DNA from: Psychrobacter piscatorii
Lineage (GTDB): Bacteria; Pseudomonadota; Gammaproteobacteria; Pseudomonadales; Moraxellaceae
Assembly (NCBI RefSeq): GCF_904846415.1
Contig: NZ_CAJHAR010000001.1
Location: 124,001 to 188,000, forward strand
DNA length: 64,000 nucleotides
Direction: 5' to 3'
Under the pieces are notes generated by a model. That model saw nothing but the letters and a program-made list of their open reading frames with translations. It had not been told where the DNA came from and made no database searches. The first letter of the stretch is position 1; the number at the start of each line of letters is the position of its first letter. This document shows positions 46,833 through 56,444 of this stretch, in pieces. A program made the position numbers and the translations under genes.

Positions 46833-47624
46833 TTATATCAGCATTTCCAAAACAAACTTGCTACCCACAAAGCCAATCGCTAACAGAACAAAGGCATAAA
46901 TAGTGATATTCGCCGCACGTTTGCCTCGCCATCCTGCACGCCAATTGCCAAGCAGCAACGTACCAAATAACAACCACGACAGCAGACTAAATACCGTCTT
47001 GTGTACGATATGCTGTGCCATCAAATCTTCGACATAGATAAACCCGATACCCAGTGCGATACTAAGCAGCACAAAGCCTACCAAGAGCATATCGAATAAT
47101 AGACTCTCCATACTTTGTAATGAGGGTAATTTATTGACCCAAAAGCGGTGAATGGTATGATGCTTGAGCTCGCGAATTTGTAGACGCAAAAATAGCGCTT
47201 GTACTGCCGCCATCAACAGCACACAATAGGCCGCTAACGATAATAGGATATGAGCTTCAAGACCGACACTGACGTCAGTAAGCGGTTGATAGGGTGCGCG
47301 GCCAATATAGCCGACGGTCATACCTATTAGTGCAGTAGGCGCAGCCAAAATACCAAGGCTCAGAATAGGGCGGTACAAACAAAACAGCAGATAAAAGAAT
47401 AAGAAAAACAAACTGGTCAGGCTAATGATATTGAACAAATTGAAATTCAGACCATAAAGCGTCACAACATATGGATAGAGTAAGGTCGCATGTGCGGCCA
47501 TCCCTACCAATAAAAGCCCCAAACTGACGCCTTTATGAATAGGTTTGTCCTGAATCAGCGCCCAACCAATGTGGAGGCTGACTAAGACATAAGCCATGCT
47601 AGCAAGTAAGAATGCAAGGTGCAC
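46833..47624 (-). CDS. CcsA/YpjD-type cytochrome c assembly membrane protein
   Basis: The 263-residue protein has eight membrane segments and resembles the CcsA/CcmC family as seen in YpjD, the gene divergent from ffh in E. coli. The segment LLSLAAYCVLLMAAVQALFL and the final LLSWLLFGTLLLGNWRAGWRGK fit, though the full WWD motif of haem handlers is incomplete. Divergent placement from ffh supports YpjD. Its role in E. coli is not established beyond family membership. Confidence 0.8.
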   Translation of the reverse strand: MHLAFLLASMAYVLVSLHIGWALIQDKPIHKGVSLGLLLVGMAAHATLLYPYVVTLYGLNFNLFNIISLTSLFFLFFYLLFCLYRPILSLGILAAPTALIGMTVGYIGRAPYQPLTDVSVGLEAHILLSLAAYCVLLMAAVQALFLRLQIRELKHHTIHRFWVNKLPSLQSMESLLFDMLLVGFVLLSIALGIGFIYVEDLMAQHIVHKTVFSLLSWLLFGTLLLGNWRAGWRGKRAANITIYAFVLLAIGFVGSKFVLEMLI

Positions 47625-48088
47625 AGATAAAAAGCCTCATCTTATACTGAGCGTAAACTGCCGCTCAATGTGTCGCTAAAATAGTATTATCAGAATGATT
47701 AGAATAATCGTCCAATTTATCATAAAATGGGTGCCAGTTGAGTACCATCTTGATTATTCCTTATAAATGTTTGCCAAGGCTGCAACGAGCAAAATATAAA
47801 ATCAGTCGCTTATAAATAGTCACTGACAAGAAATTACTGATAAGAAATCATTATAAAGATAAGAACTGAGTCTTTTGCAAAACCACTATAAGTTTTGAGC
47901 CATGTTGATGCTATAGTATTGATAATATGATTTTTTATACATTTCTTATCAGAGAAACCCCAGTATTTGATAGTCCATCCTAATAGTATTGATGAACCAT
48001 TTGAATGGTTTGATTCGCCACCATTTTATTGAAAGTTATTTTAATTGCGTATTATTTAATTGAAAACCATTTTAATTGAGAGTTATTT
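47625..48088. other. ypjD-ffh divergent region
   Basis: A 464-bp AT-rich gap. Near the right end the phrase ATTTTAATTG recurs with variants at 48037-48085, just before ffh, giving a loosely repeated leader. No ORF or SRP RNA gene is evident. Confidence 0.4.
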
Positions 48089-49630
48089 ATGTTTGATACC
48101 TTAACAGAACGCTTATCGTCCAGCCTACGTAATATCGTCGGTACGGGGCAGTTGACCGAAGACAATATCAAAGACACCCTGCGTGAAGTACGTATGGCAC
48201 TGTTAGAAGCTGACGTAGCACTGCCTGTCACTCGTGATTTCGTCAAACGCGTGAAAGAGCAAGCGCTGGGTGCTGAAGTGCTCAAAGAGCTAGCCCCAGG
48301 TCAAGCCTTTGTCAAAATCGTGCACGATGAGCTGACCGAAATGATGGGCAGCGCCAATCAGCAGTTAGAGATGACAGGCAAACCGCCCGTTGTCTATTTA
48401 CTAGCAGGTTTGCAAGGTGCGGGTAAAACGACCACAGCTGGTAAATTGGCCAAATATCTACAAGAACGCCAAAAGAAAAAAGTCATGCTGGTATCGGCCG
48501 ACGTCTACCGTCCAGCGGCTATCAAACAGCTTGAGCAAGTCGCCGGTCAGGTGAATGCTAAGTTTGTGAACTCAAGCACGGATGAAAATCCGATTGATAT
48601 CGCAAAGCGTGCGATTGAAGAAGCCAAAATCCAGTATCAAGATATCCTGATTATTGATACCGCGGGTCGTCTACATATCGACGATACCATGATGGATGAG
48701 ATTAAGGCGCTAACGGCTGCGGTTAACCCATCTGAGACGCTATTCGTCGTCGATGCAATGACGGGTCAAGATGCCGCCAATACCGCAAAAGCCTTTAATG
48801 ATGCGTTGCCATTGACGGGTGTTATCTTAACCAAGACTGACGGCGATGCACGAGGCGGCGCGGCGCTGTCTGTACGTGCTATCACCGGCAAGCCAATTAA
48901 GTTCTTGGGTCGCGGTGAAAAACTCGACGAGTTAGAGCTGTTCCACCCTGAGCGTATTGCCCAGCGTATCCTTGGTATGGGCGACGTACTGAGTTTGGTC
49001 GAAGAAGTTGAGCAGAAAATTGACCGTGATAAAGCCGAAAAAATGGCGAAAAAGATGCAAAAAGGCGGTGATTTCGACCTTGAGGATCTGTTGACTCAGT
49101 TCCAGCAGATGAAAAGTATGGGCGGCATGGCAGGCTTTTTAGATAAAATGCCTGGTATGGGCGGCTCAGACATGCAAAAAGCCGTTGAGGACGCCAAACC
49201 AGAAGAGAAAGTACGTGAGATGGAAGCATTGATCAACTCAATGACGCCATTTGAGCGTAAAAACCCTGATAAAATTAACCCAAGTCGTAAGCGCCGTATC
49301 GCTGCAGGCTCAGGGCGTGAGATTCAAGATGTTAACCGCTTGCTCAAACAGCATAAGCAAATGGCAAAGATGATGAAAATGATCTCAAAGCCTGAAGGTA
49401 TCAGTAAAATGATGAAGTCTATGCAAGGCCTCATGGGTGGCGGCAGCGCGGGCGGTGGCGGCGGTCCATTGTTTGGCGGCGGTCAGCAAGGCACTAAAGA
49501 CGTGAATCCAGAACAAATGGCTAAGCAAATGGGACTGGATCCGAACAATATGCCAAGCACCGAAGAGATGCAAAAGCAGATGCAAGAAATGCAAAACCAA
49601 GCACCAAAGAAGTTTAAAACACGCTTCTAA
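48089..49630 (+). CDS. ffh: signal recognition particle protein Ffh
   Basis: Ffh binds 4.5S RNA and signal sequences and delivers nascent membrane proteins to FtsY. The 513-residue protein has the N domain, the SRP GTPase domain with GLQGAGKTTTAGKL, DTAGRL and TKTDGDARGGAALS, and a Met-rich M domain with RKRRIAAGSGR for RNA binding. A Gly-rich stretch near residue 450 and a Met/Gln-rich end make it longer than E. coli Ffh (453 aa). Confidence 0.97.
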   Translation: MFDTLTERLSSSLRNIVGTGQLTEDNIKDTLREVRMALLEADVALPVTRDFVKRVKEQALGAEVLKELAPGQAFVKIVHDELTEMMGSANQQLEMTGKPPVVYLLAGLQGAGKTTTAGKLAKYLQERQKKKVMLVSADVYRPAAIKQLEQVAGQVNAKFVNSSTDENPIDIAKRAIEEAKIQYQDILIIDTAGRLHIDDTMMDEIKALTAAVNPSETLFVVDAMTGQDAANTAKAFNDALPLTGVILTKTDGDARGGAALSVRAITGKPIKFLGRGEKLDELELFHPERIAQRILGMGDVLSLVEEVEQKIDRDKAEKMAKKMQKGGDFDLEDLLTQFQQMKSMGGMAGFLDKMPGMGGSDMQKAVEDAKPEEKVREMEALINSMTPFERKNPDKINPSRKRRIAAGSGREIQDVNRLLKQHKQMAKMMKMISKPEGISKMMKSMQGLMGGGSAGGGGGPLFGGGQQGTKDVNPEQMAKQMGLDPNNMPSTEEMQKQMQEMQNQAPKKFKTRF

Positions 49631-49666
49631 TACATCGTGATGTATACTGAAAGTATTTTATATAGG

Positions 49667-49697
49667 CCCTAAAGCTACCTAAGCTTTAGGGTTTTTT
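49667..49697 (+). terminator. terminator after ffh
   Basis: CCCTAAAGCT (49667-49676) and AGCTTTAGGG (49682-49691) form a ten-pair stem with a five-base loop, then six T. Confidence 0.92.
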
Positions 49698-49897
49698 ATG
49701 GTTAGCTATGAATGAGTACAGATGAATAAAGTATGGAAAACGTAGAAATTCATAAAATTCAGTTAGCCTAAATGCTATGATAGGCGCTGCTTCACTCTGT
49801 CTAGATTATTACAGGACATGAATGATAGATCGTTATAAAAAATTAGTAAAATCTGATAAATCAATTTAGAACGCCAAAAGTAAAAGCCGAGGTTGTG

Positions 49898-50599
49898 ATG
49901 TTTTTAGCAATGGATACCGTGTTCGATCAGTGTTCGATCGCGATTTTAGATTCGAGCGGACAGATACTGTCGAGCCATACCGAAACAGGCAAGCGTCAGC
50001 AGACTCAGCAGATTTTACCGATGATTGATGCGGCACTATCTGATGCGCAGTTACGTCTTGCTGATATACAGGCTCTAATATTTAATCGCGGGCCGGGTGC
50101 ATTTAGCGGTATCCGCATTAATACGGCAGTGGTGCAAGCGTTGTCTGTCGCGCATGACTTGCCTTGCGTTGGCGTCTCAAGCCTACAAGCGATTGCACAA
50201 TCTGCGTATCAGCAGTACGGACTGAAACACCTATACAGCGCCCTTGATGCTCGTATGCAGCAAGTCTATTTCGGACAGTATAAGTTATCCGTAGATGATC
50301 AGTCAGGTCAGGGCATCATGCAGCCAGTATTAGATGATCGTAGCGACAGTACAGAACAGCTACTAGATTATGATAGTAAAACAGCACTGAATCTCCCTAT
50401 CACGGGGAATGGCGCGATGCTATTAGCACGACATGATCAGCAAGTGTGCCATGAAGACGTTTGGCCAGACGCTGTTATCATCGGGCAGCTTGGTGTTGCC
50501 CAATTTGCAAACGATGGTGGTACGGAGGCAGCGCAAGCATTACCAAAATATCTACGCAATCAAGCTTGGAAAACGCTCAAAGAACAAGGTAAAGCATAG
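49898..50599 (+). CDS. tsaB: tRNA t6A synthesis protein TsaB
   Basis: TsaB is the partner of TsaD in making threonylcarbamoyl-adenosine at tRNA position 37. The 233-residue ASKHA protein opens FLAMDTVFDQCSIAILD and has the RGPGAFSGIRI motif, the GVSSLQAIA helix and ALDARMQQVYFG. ATG 49898 is preferred (GAGG upstream); GTG 49895 also opens the frame. It is the degenerate family member without the ATPase zinc site, as expected. Confidence 0.92.
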   Translation: MFLAMDTVFDQCSIAILDSSGQILSSHTETGKRQQTQQILPMIDAALSDAQLRLADIQALIFNRGPGAFSGIRINTAVVQALSVAHDLPCVGVSSLQAIAQSAYQQYGLKHLYSALDARMQQVYFGQYKLSVDDQSGQGIMQPVLDDRSDSTEQLLDYDSKTALNLPITGNGAMLLARHDQQVCHEDVWPDAVIIGQLGVAQFANDGGTEAAQALPKYLRNQAWKTLKEQGKA

Positions 50600-50684
50600 C
50601 TTTTGAGTATCTTTTAAGCATTAATCAATATAAAACCAACGTTAATATAGGACAGCCAATCGGCCTGTTTTTAGGAAAGTCATT

Positions 50685-51527
50685 GTGGATATACTGTTAT
50701 TCGTTCAAGCTGTCATCATGGGTATCGTGGAAGGTATCACTGAGTTTTTACCTATCTCTAGCACGGGATATTTGATTCTATCAGCAGATGTGATGGGATT
50801 TTGGACCAAAGAAAAAGTCGATTTGTTTGTGGTCGTGGTACAGCTTGGTGCTATTTTGGCAGTGATATATGACTATTGGGGCAGACTGTGGCAGGCGTTA
50901 ATGGGTCTCATAACAGGCAAAGCAGAAGGTATGAGCAATCCTAGGCAGCTGGGACTCAGTCTCATTGTCGCGACCATTCCTGTGATGATTGTCGGTTTTA
51001 CCTTTGCTGATGAAATCAAAGCGTATTTATTCAACCCTATCGTCGTTGCTATTATGCTCATCATCGGCGGTCTGCTCATATTCTATGTGGAAAAACGCCC
51101 TAAAACCATCATTGCAAAAGAAGCAGAAGATGTCAGTATAAAAACGGCCCTAATGATTGGTCTGTTTCAATGTCTGGCTTTGATACCTGGGACATCGCGT
51201 TCAGGAGCCACTATTATTGGGGCACTATGGCTTGGGGTCTCACGCAAGGCATCTGCTGAGTTCTCATTCTTTTTGGGCATTCCTGTCATTGTAGGCGCGG
51301 CATTATTAGATCTGCTCAAACACGGTGATGTACTGAGCAATCGTGAAGACTGGTTGGTATTAGGTGTTGGGACCATCGTATCATTTGTCGTCGCGCTTCT
51401 TTGTATTCGCCTACTTGTGGCGTGGGTGAGTCGCCGTGACTTTACCATTTTTGCTTGGTTACGCATTATTACGGGTGTTATCGTGTTGGTTGCGGCTTGG
51501 GGCTTTGGTTACCAAATGGCGGGCTAA
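50685..51527 (+). CDS. uppP: undecaprenyl-diphosphatase UppP
   Basis: UppP (BacA) recycles the lipid carrier C55-PP for peptidoglycan and other envelope polymers; loss raises bacitracin sensitivity. The 280-residue membrane protein starts GTG (50685) with AGGA nine bases upstream. It shows the first signature GIVEGITEFLPISSTGY and the second PGTSRSGATIIGAL, both catalytic, in eight membrane segments. Confidence 0.96.
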   Translation: MDILLFVQAVIMGIVEGITEFLPISSTGYLILSADVMGFWTKEKVDLFVVVVQLGAILAVIYDYWGRLWQALMGLITGKAEGMSNPRQLGLSLIVATIPVMIVGFTFADEIKAYLFNPIVVAIMLIIGGLLIFYVEKRPKTIIAKEAEDVSIKTALMIGLFQCLALIPGTSRSGATIIGALWLGVSRKASAEFSFFLGIPVIVGAALLDLLKHGDVLSNREDWLVLGVGTIVSFVVALLCIRLLVAWVSRRDFTIFAWLRIITGVIVLVAAWGFGYQMAG

Positions 51528-51587
51528 ATTTGTACGATGGCTTGTAATGCTATAGGTAAAAAGTGAGTAGTAAAAAGGATGATAGTT

Positions 51588-52487
51588 ATGACAGCGCTGC
51601 ATCACACAGATAATAAGTCAGGTGACCTTGTACAGTGCCAGTTGTTCTATGTGAATGACAACCAACAAGCTCAGATTGAGCGCCTACAGTCATTAATAGC
51701 TGAGCACAAATTACCAATCGTCCTAAAGACTGAGCTCTCCACAGAGAAATTAACACAAAAACGTCGCCAGCAACTGAGCCAAACATCCTCTCAACCTATT
51801 TTGCTGCTTGATGAAAAAGATAAGCTATCATGGCTTAGTGATGGACTGAGCGTGTCACCAGAGTGGGATAAGCTGCAACGCCGCGTGGTGAGTGCTGGTC
51901 GTAAGTCGGAGCTATTACTGCAAGCAGCAAAGATTACCGCAGATAGCTGTGTTATCGATGCCACTGCTGGCTTTGGCCATGATAGTTTGATATTGGCCAG
52001 TACTGGCGCACAAGTCGTTATGCTTGAGCAGCAGCCGTTGATGGCATTGCTGTTACTTGCAGAGCAGCAGCGTATGAGTACATACCCAAATTGGCAAAAG
52101 CTTATGGGGCGTCTACAGATTATTAATGCCGATGCGCTCAGTTATTTTGCGAGCCTAAAAGCTGACGATATATCGAATGATGCCAATGCAGTCGATGTAG
52201 TGTATTTGGACCCCATGTTTCCAGAGGATAGCTATCAAGATAGTAAGACAGGCAAAGGCGCAAAAGTCGGTAAGCACATGCAAGCGCTGCATCAATTGGC
52301 TCGTCCACCAACGCTAGATGAAGAGTGCCAACTGCTCAATAGCGCCAAGGCAATTGTGAGTCGAAGCGCGCAAGGACAAGGCCGTGTGGTTGTGAAGCGT
52401 CCGCAATTTGCGCCATTACTTGCCGATGAGCCGGCTAGTGAAAGCTGGCATAATGAAGCCGTGCGCTTTGATGGGTATTTTGTTTAA
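51588..52487 (+). CDS. rsmJ: 16S rRNA (guanine1516-N2)-methyltransferase RsmJ
   Basis: RsmJ makes m2G1516 in 16S rRNA. The 299-residue protein has a helical lead, then SAM motif IDATAGFGHDSLIL, MLEQQPLMALLL and the family-specific YLDPMFPEDSYQDSKTGKGAK catalytic block in two parts. ATG 51588 has AGGAT eight bases upstream; ATG 51579 is too close to the same ribosome site. Confidence 0.93.
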   Translation: MTALHHTDNKSGDLVQCQLFYVNDNQQAQIERLQSLIAEHKLPIVLKTELSTEKLTQKRRQQLSQTSSQPILLLDEKDKLSWLSDGLSVSPEWDKLQRRVVSAGRKSELLLQAAKITADSCVIDATAGFGHDSLILASTGAQVVMLEQQPLMALLLLAEQQRMSTYPNWQKLMGRLQIINADALSYFASLKADDISNDANAVDVVYLDPMFPEDSYQDSKTGKGAKVGKHMQALHQLARPPTLDEECQLLNSAKAIVSRSAQGQGRVVVKRPQFAPLLADEPASESWHNEAVRFDGYFV

Positions 52488-52534
52488 CTAAGACTATTGT
52501 TCAATAGGCAATTTGCTGAATGGCTTAACATTAC

Positions 52535-52670
52535 CGCCTTTAATGTTACAGGGTTTAATATTAAAGCAGCAGCCATCAAAGTACTTAGCATTCAAGTGCT
52601 TAGAATTAAGATACTTAGTATTAAAGTACCTAAAAGCACTTAACATGAACATCAAAGTACTCGACACAAA
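52535..52670. repeat. degenerate repeats with 15-bp period
   Basis: The units AAGTACTTAGCATTC (52579-52593), AAGTGCTTAGAATTA (52594-52608) and AGATACTTAGTATTA (52609-52623) follow head to tail. A decayed unit starts at 52624, a further AAGTACT lies at 52655, and TTTAATGTTACAGGG (52539-52553) and TTTAATATTAAAGCA (52554-52568) sit to the left. The whole lies in the 269-bp gap before ubiA and reads as no ORF. Confidence 0.7.
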
Positions 52671-52756
52671 GACATTACATCAATAGTGCTTTATTACCAT
52701 TCAAGCTTTAGTCGACGCAGATCAATCAAAGCGACAAGCATAGAGACCATCATACT

Positions 52757-53695
52757 ATGACACAAACCAGCTCCTCCATGACGCTCAAGGACAAGCTTTA
52801 CGCTTATATGCAGCTGACACGCTTTGATAAGCCAGTGGGTATTGAGCTATTGCTGTGGCCAACGTTATGGGGCGTGATGTTAGCAGCGATGGGGCAGGCG
52901 CAGCAGCAAGGAATGGCAGCAGGCTTGCCAAGCCTCAAGATATTTGTGATATTTGCGCTTGGGGCGATTTTTATGCGCGCCGCTGGCTGTGCGATTAATG
53001 ATTTTGCCGATCGTAAAGTAGATGGTCATGTGACTCGCACCAAAGGCCGACCATTAGCAGATGGACGTCTGTCTGGCAAAGAAGCCATTGCTGCATTTTT
53101 GGTACTGGTATTACTCAGTGCCAGTTTGCTGCTTTTCTTACCCATAGCTGTATTTTATTGGTCGCTTGGTGCTGTTGTCTTGGCCTTTATTTATCCATTT
53201 ATGAAACGCTATACCCATCTACCGCAAGTGTTTTTGGCAGCGGCGTTTGGGTGGGCCATACCGATGTCTTATGTGGCGGTGCAGGGCGCTCCCGATATTT
53301 GGTGCTGGCTATTGTTCTTTGCTTATATGTGCTGGACGGTGGCCTATGATACGCAGTACGCGATGGCCGACCGCGAAGATGATCTCAAGATTGGTGTCAA
53401 ATCAACAGCAATATTATTTGGCCGCTATGATGTGATTATTATCTCAATTCTGCAAATGCTATTTTTGCTGATGATGGGCGCGGCTATATGGCATTACTTT
53501 GCACCGACGACGCTAGGAGTGACACCCGTATTCGGATTGGCATTGGTGGCGATGATGTTTGCTAAACAAAACAGCGCGTGTGCCAGTCGCAATGCACAGG
53601 CTTGCTTTCAGGCATTCTTAGCCAATATCTGGGTAGGACGCTATGTTTTTGCGCTCATTGCAATTGCTTGTATATGGACGACTCTAAATGGATAA
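52757..53695 (+). CDS. ubiA: 4-hydroxybenzoate octaprenyltransferase UbiA
   Basis: UbiA attaches the octaprenyl chain to 4-hydroxybenzoate in ubiquinone synthesis. The 312-residue membrane protein has the two Asp motifs: [18 protein letters not shown] near residues 77-94 and [16 protein letters not shown] near 197-212, plus KGRPLADG. Eight or nine membrane segments are visible. It overlaps the next gene by eight bases. Confidence 0.95.
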   Translation: MTQTSSSMTLKDKLYAYMQLTRFDKPVGIELLLWPTLWGVMLAAMGQAQQQGMAAGLPSLKIFVIFALGAIFMRAAGCAINDFADRKVDGHVTRTKGRPLADGRLSGKEAIAAFLVLVLLSASLLLFLPIAVFYWSLGAVVLAFIYPFMKRYTHLPQVFLAAAFGWAIPMSYVAVQGAPDIWCWLLFFAYMCWTVAYDTQYAMADREDDLKIGVKSTAILFGRYDVIIISILQMLFLLMMGAAIWHYFAPTTLGVTPVFGLALVAMMFAKQNSACASRNAQACFQAFLANIWVGRYVFALIAIACIWTTLNG

Positions 53696-54362
53696 ATTTA
53701 AGAAGTTACCGAGATTCAAAGCAAAGCGACCATCAAACGCTAGTGAGTCAGGCGTCGACTATCAGGCAAAACTTGCTGAGCATGGACTGACACGCGAGCA
53801 AGTCATTGCCACTGAGCGTAAGCTGGCAAAGTTTGCTAATACAATGGATTCTCTTGTCCGCGTGCCTTTTACCAAGCAAGGCATGGGTGCGGATGCGGCG
53901 CTCTCTACCATTCCTCTCGCAGGGGATGTCGCAGGACTGATATTGACGAGCTATGCTTTTATACTGGGTCGTCAGTTGGGTGTTCCTGCCGATAAAATGA
54001 CACCCGCTGTTAGACTGGCGCTGATTGATATGGTGGTCGGTATTGTACCGGGTATTGGAACATTGCTAGATATTTTTATTCGCCCTAGCCGCAAGACATT
54101 GAGTATCGTACACGAGCATTTGCACGATGAGTATGGCATTACCGAAACGATGCATATGGATCGGCCTTTTTTGCATCAATCACTAGAAGACAAGCAGCAA
54201 GGCCGCTTTGGTGACTTTTGGCGAAATCCTATAGTGGCTTGGCTGTACTTGCATATCCCTGACATGTTGGGAATCATCGTGATTGTATTTGTTGGCTGGG
54301 GGATATGGACGGCGATAAGTTGGTTGGTCGGACTTTTTGGTCAATCGACTGGGTTTGGTTAA
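53688..54362 (+). CDS. DUF4112 membrane protein
   Basis: The 224-residue protein contains the DUF4112 core: [20 protein letters not shown] followed by [20 protein letters not shown] and [11 protein letters not shown] second membrane segment lies near 185-210. The ATG overlaps the ubiA stop (ATGGATAA), so translation is probably coupled. The role of DUF4112 is unknown. Confidence 0.8.
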   Translation: MDKFKKLPRFKAKRPSNASESGVDYQAKLAEHGLTREQVIATERKLAKFANTMDSLVRVPFTKQGMGADAALSTIPLAGDVAGLILTSYAFILGRQLGVPADKMTPAVRLALIDMVVGIVPGIGTLLDIFIRPSRKTLSIVHEHLHDEYGITETMHMDRPFLHQSLEDKQQGRFGDFWRNPIVAWLYLHIPDMLGIIVIVFVGWGIWTAISWLVGLFGQSTGFG

Positions 54363-54423
54363 ATAAAATCATCTACCAGAAAGTTAAGTAAATACGAGTG
54401 AGTAGAGACCAGTAAATAGAGAT

Positions 54424-54464
54424 AAAAAAAGCGGCAACGATAGTAACGTTTGCCGCTTTTTTTT
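54424..54464. terminator. bidirectional terminator DUF4112 / lipoprotein
   Basis: GCGGCA (54431-54436) pairs with TGCCGC (54451-54456), with inner ACG/CGT pairs and flanking A- and T-runs of seven or more. It lies between convergent genes. Confidence 0.9.
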
Positions 54465-54504
54465 GGTTTTAAATACCGAGTTAGATAAAGTACATGTTTA
54501 GGTT

Positions 54505-55137
54505 TTATTCAGTGACGACTTCTGCTTCAGCACTGACCGCATCAAAGCTAGTGACTTTATTGTTTTGGATAAGATCAATGGTACCGCCACCTGCATGACT
54601 CACCAGTTGGACGTTACCGTCAGCTGAGCGATAAGTGGGATTGTTACCTTGACCTTCTGGTGCGCTGAGTGTCATTTTTGGCTGGTTGGGTCGAGTGACG
54701 ATAGCATTGAGCAACCCTGCTGCTGACGTTTCAAAAACGACCGATAAGATGTCGCCTGCTTCGCTTTTGTAGCGCACATCAGTGATTTGTGCGCCTTTGA
54801 TCGCCTGTTCTGGGTTGGGCGCTGTACCAGTATTACTTGGTGCAGCGACAGTGCCTCCAAGATCTTGCTCTAGTTCAGTCAAACTCACATCGCGCTCTGA
54901 ATCAATATCAGTCTGCGCTACATTTTGAGTGTCATCTGCATTGCTGTTTTCAGCTTTATCTACATTGATATTTGTGGTGACTGGCGTGGTCTGTGTTGGT
55001 GTTTCGGTAGGTGCTTCAGGTTCTGGCGTTTCTTGACAGGCAGTCAGCAGAAATAAACTCAAAAAAACAGCAGAAGTCTTGAGACAGTTAACCTTAGCGT
55101 TTGTTGAGCTTGGCAATTTTGAGACGAAAGTGGTCAT
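54505..55137 (-). CDS. lipoprotein, unknown
   Basis: The 210-residue product has a signal peptide with a lipobox LLTAC (cysteine near residue 34), so lipid anchoring is likely. Residues 36-100 are a Thr/Pro/Asp/Asn-rich linker; the last 95 residues form a compact beta-rich domain (KMTLSAPEGQGNNPTY) of a type I do not recognise. Single-gene unit. Confidence 0.65.
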   Translation of the reverse strand: MTTFVSKLPSSTNAKVNCLKTSAVFLSLFLLTACQETPEPEAPTETPTQTTPVTTNINVDKAENSNADDTQNVAQTDIDSERDVSLTELEQDLGGTVAAPSNTGTAPNPEQAIKGAQITDVRYKSEAGDILSVVFETSAAGLLNAIVTRPNQPKMTLSAPEGQGNNPTYRSADGNVQLVSHAGGGTIDLIQNNKVTSFDAVSAEAEVVTE

Positions 55138-55219
55138 AATCAGGTTTATCCGTTAATAGCGCGCTATATAGATGTGGCAATTTGCAAGGGTCAACCTGCC
55201 AGTTAATGACCCTATATTA

Positions 55220-55654
55220 TTATGTATTGACCGTAATAACCAGCTTGCGCTGTCCGCCATATCCAGTCACGTCTTTATGCTCACACAAGTAAACCCCTTG
55301 CCACATGCCTAAACCCAATGCACCATCAATCAGCGGAATGGTTAAACTGACGCCTAGCATCATACTTTTAAAATGAGCCGGCAAGTCATCTGACCCTTCT
55401 ATTGTATGGCGGTACTCTGGCTGATCGGCTGGGGCGATTTTATTGAGCCAGTCTTCAGTATCTAGTCTGACGTCTGGGTCAGCATTTTCATTAATTGTGA
55501 GACTGGCTGAGGTGTGTAGCAAGAACAAATGGACCAGCCCTGCTTTGTTAGAGTGCGGTATCAGCTGAGCAATGGCCGCTTCGATAATCGGGGTGATGAT
55601 ATGAATACCACGGGCATAAGTAGGTAGGGTAATGGTGGTTTGATGGTAGCTCAT
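55220..55654 (-). CDS. YjbQ family protein
   Basis: The 144-residue product (ATG 55654; GTG 55666 overlaps the previous stop and is also possible) has the YjbQ hallmark LLHTSASLTINENADPDVR and a C-terminal LGLGMWQGVYLCEH with GYGGQRKLVI. These residues form a trimer active site. E. coli YjbQ shows thiamine-phosphate synthase activity in vitro, but the true role is uncertain. It overlaps or abuts the upstream gene, so they form a unit. Confidence 0.88.
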   Translation of the reverse strand: MSYHQTTITLPTYARGIHIITPIIEAAIAQLIPHSNKAGLVHLFLLHTSASLTINENADPDVRLDTEDWLNKIAPADQPEYRHTIEGSDDLPAHFKSMMLGVSLTIPLIDGALGLGMWQGVYLCEHKDVTGYGGQRKLVITVNT

Positions 55655-55662
55655 TTGTTGTC

Positions 55663-56295
55663 TCACTTAATTTTTAAACTGTCAGCGGCCATGCCACTTT
55701 CTTTATAGACATCATCTAGATATCGGCGGCTGGCAAGTAGCTTGTCCACAACACCACTCTGGCTTTGGGTATTGAGCTTTTGCGCAAAATCTAAAATCGA
55801 GGTTAACTGCTCAAGCACCATATCATAGCTGGTATTTTGTTTATCCGTATCAATTAGGACGGTTTTTGCATAGTGCGTATCAAGGCTTAGATAGTCAGTA
55901 ATCAGCTCTGGCACTCGAGTCGCGATAAGCTTATTGAGCGTAAATAACTGTGATTCAGTAATCTGCTCGTGATGGGTAGACTCATATTGTTGGCCGATCG
56001 CGTCCATAGTGGCTCGAAACGTGTGCGGGACTTGCTCATCATAGAGCAATTTTACAAATGGATGATGCGCTGAAAAATGAATGACGTTCAGACCGTGGCT
56101 TGTTTCATTATTTGTCTTTTCTTTTGATGCCATTTGCGTTTGAGAGTGGTCAGCCTTCAGACTTGCCGCTGTCAAATACTCCTGATGACGCTGCGCCATA
56201 TCCATTTGCGACTGCTTAGATTTTTCTTTCATCACAAAAAATATAGGCACAATAAGGATGAGGCTAAGCAAAATGAGTAAGGTAAAAAAAGACAT
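55663..56295 (-). CDS. membrane-anchored protein, unknown
   Basis: The 210-residue protein has one N-terminal membrane segment (residues 3-21) followed by a basic stretch and a Gln/Lys/Ser-rich linker. The C-terminal 130 residues are helical (FTLNKLIATRVPELITDYL, MVLEQLTSILDFAQKL). I do not recognise the family. Its stop overlaps a possible GTG start of the yjbQ-like gene. Confidence 0.6.
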   Translation of the reverse strand: MSFFTLLILLSLILIVPIFFVMKEKSKQSQMDMAQRHQEYLTAASLKADHSQTQMASKEKTNNETSHGLNVIHFSAHHPFVKLLYDEQVPHTFRATMDAIGQQYESTHHEQITESQLFTLNKLIATRVPELITDYLSLDTHYAKTVLIDTDKQNTSYDMVLEQLTSILDFAQKLNTQSQSGVVDKLLASRRYLDDVYKESGMAADSLKIK

Positions 56296-56444
56296 GTTAG
56301 GACTCTGTCGTTAAAAATGCTATTTATTTAAAAGATAATTTTTAGCTTACAATATAGCATGGTTGTGTTATTTTAAGGCGAAACAAAGGTCGATAAAATA
56401 CTTATCTGATCACAGGGTTTATCTACTTCTAATTGAGGATAATA

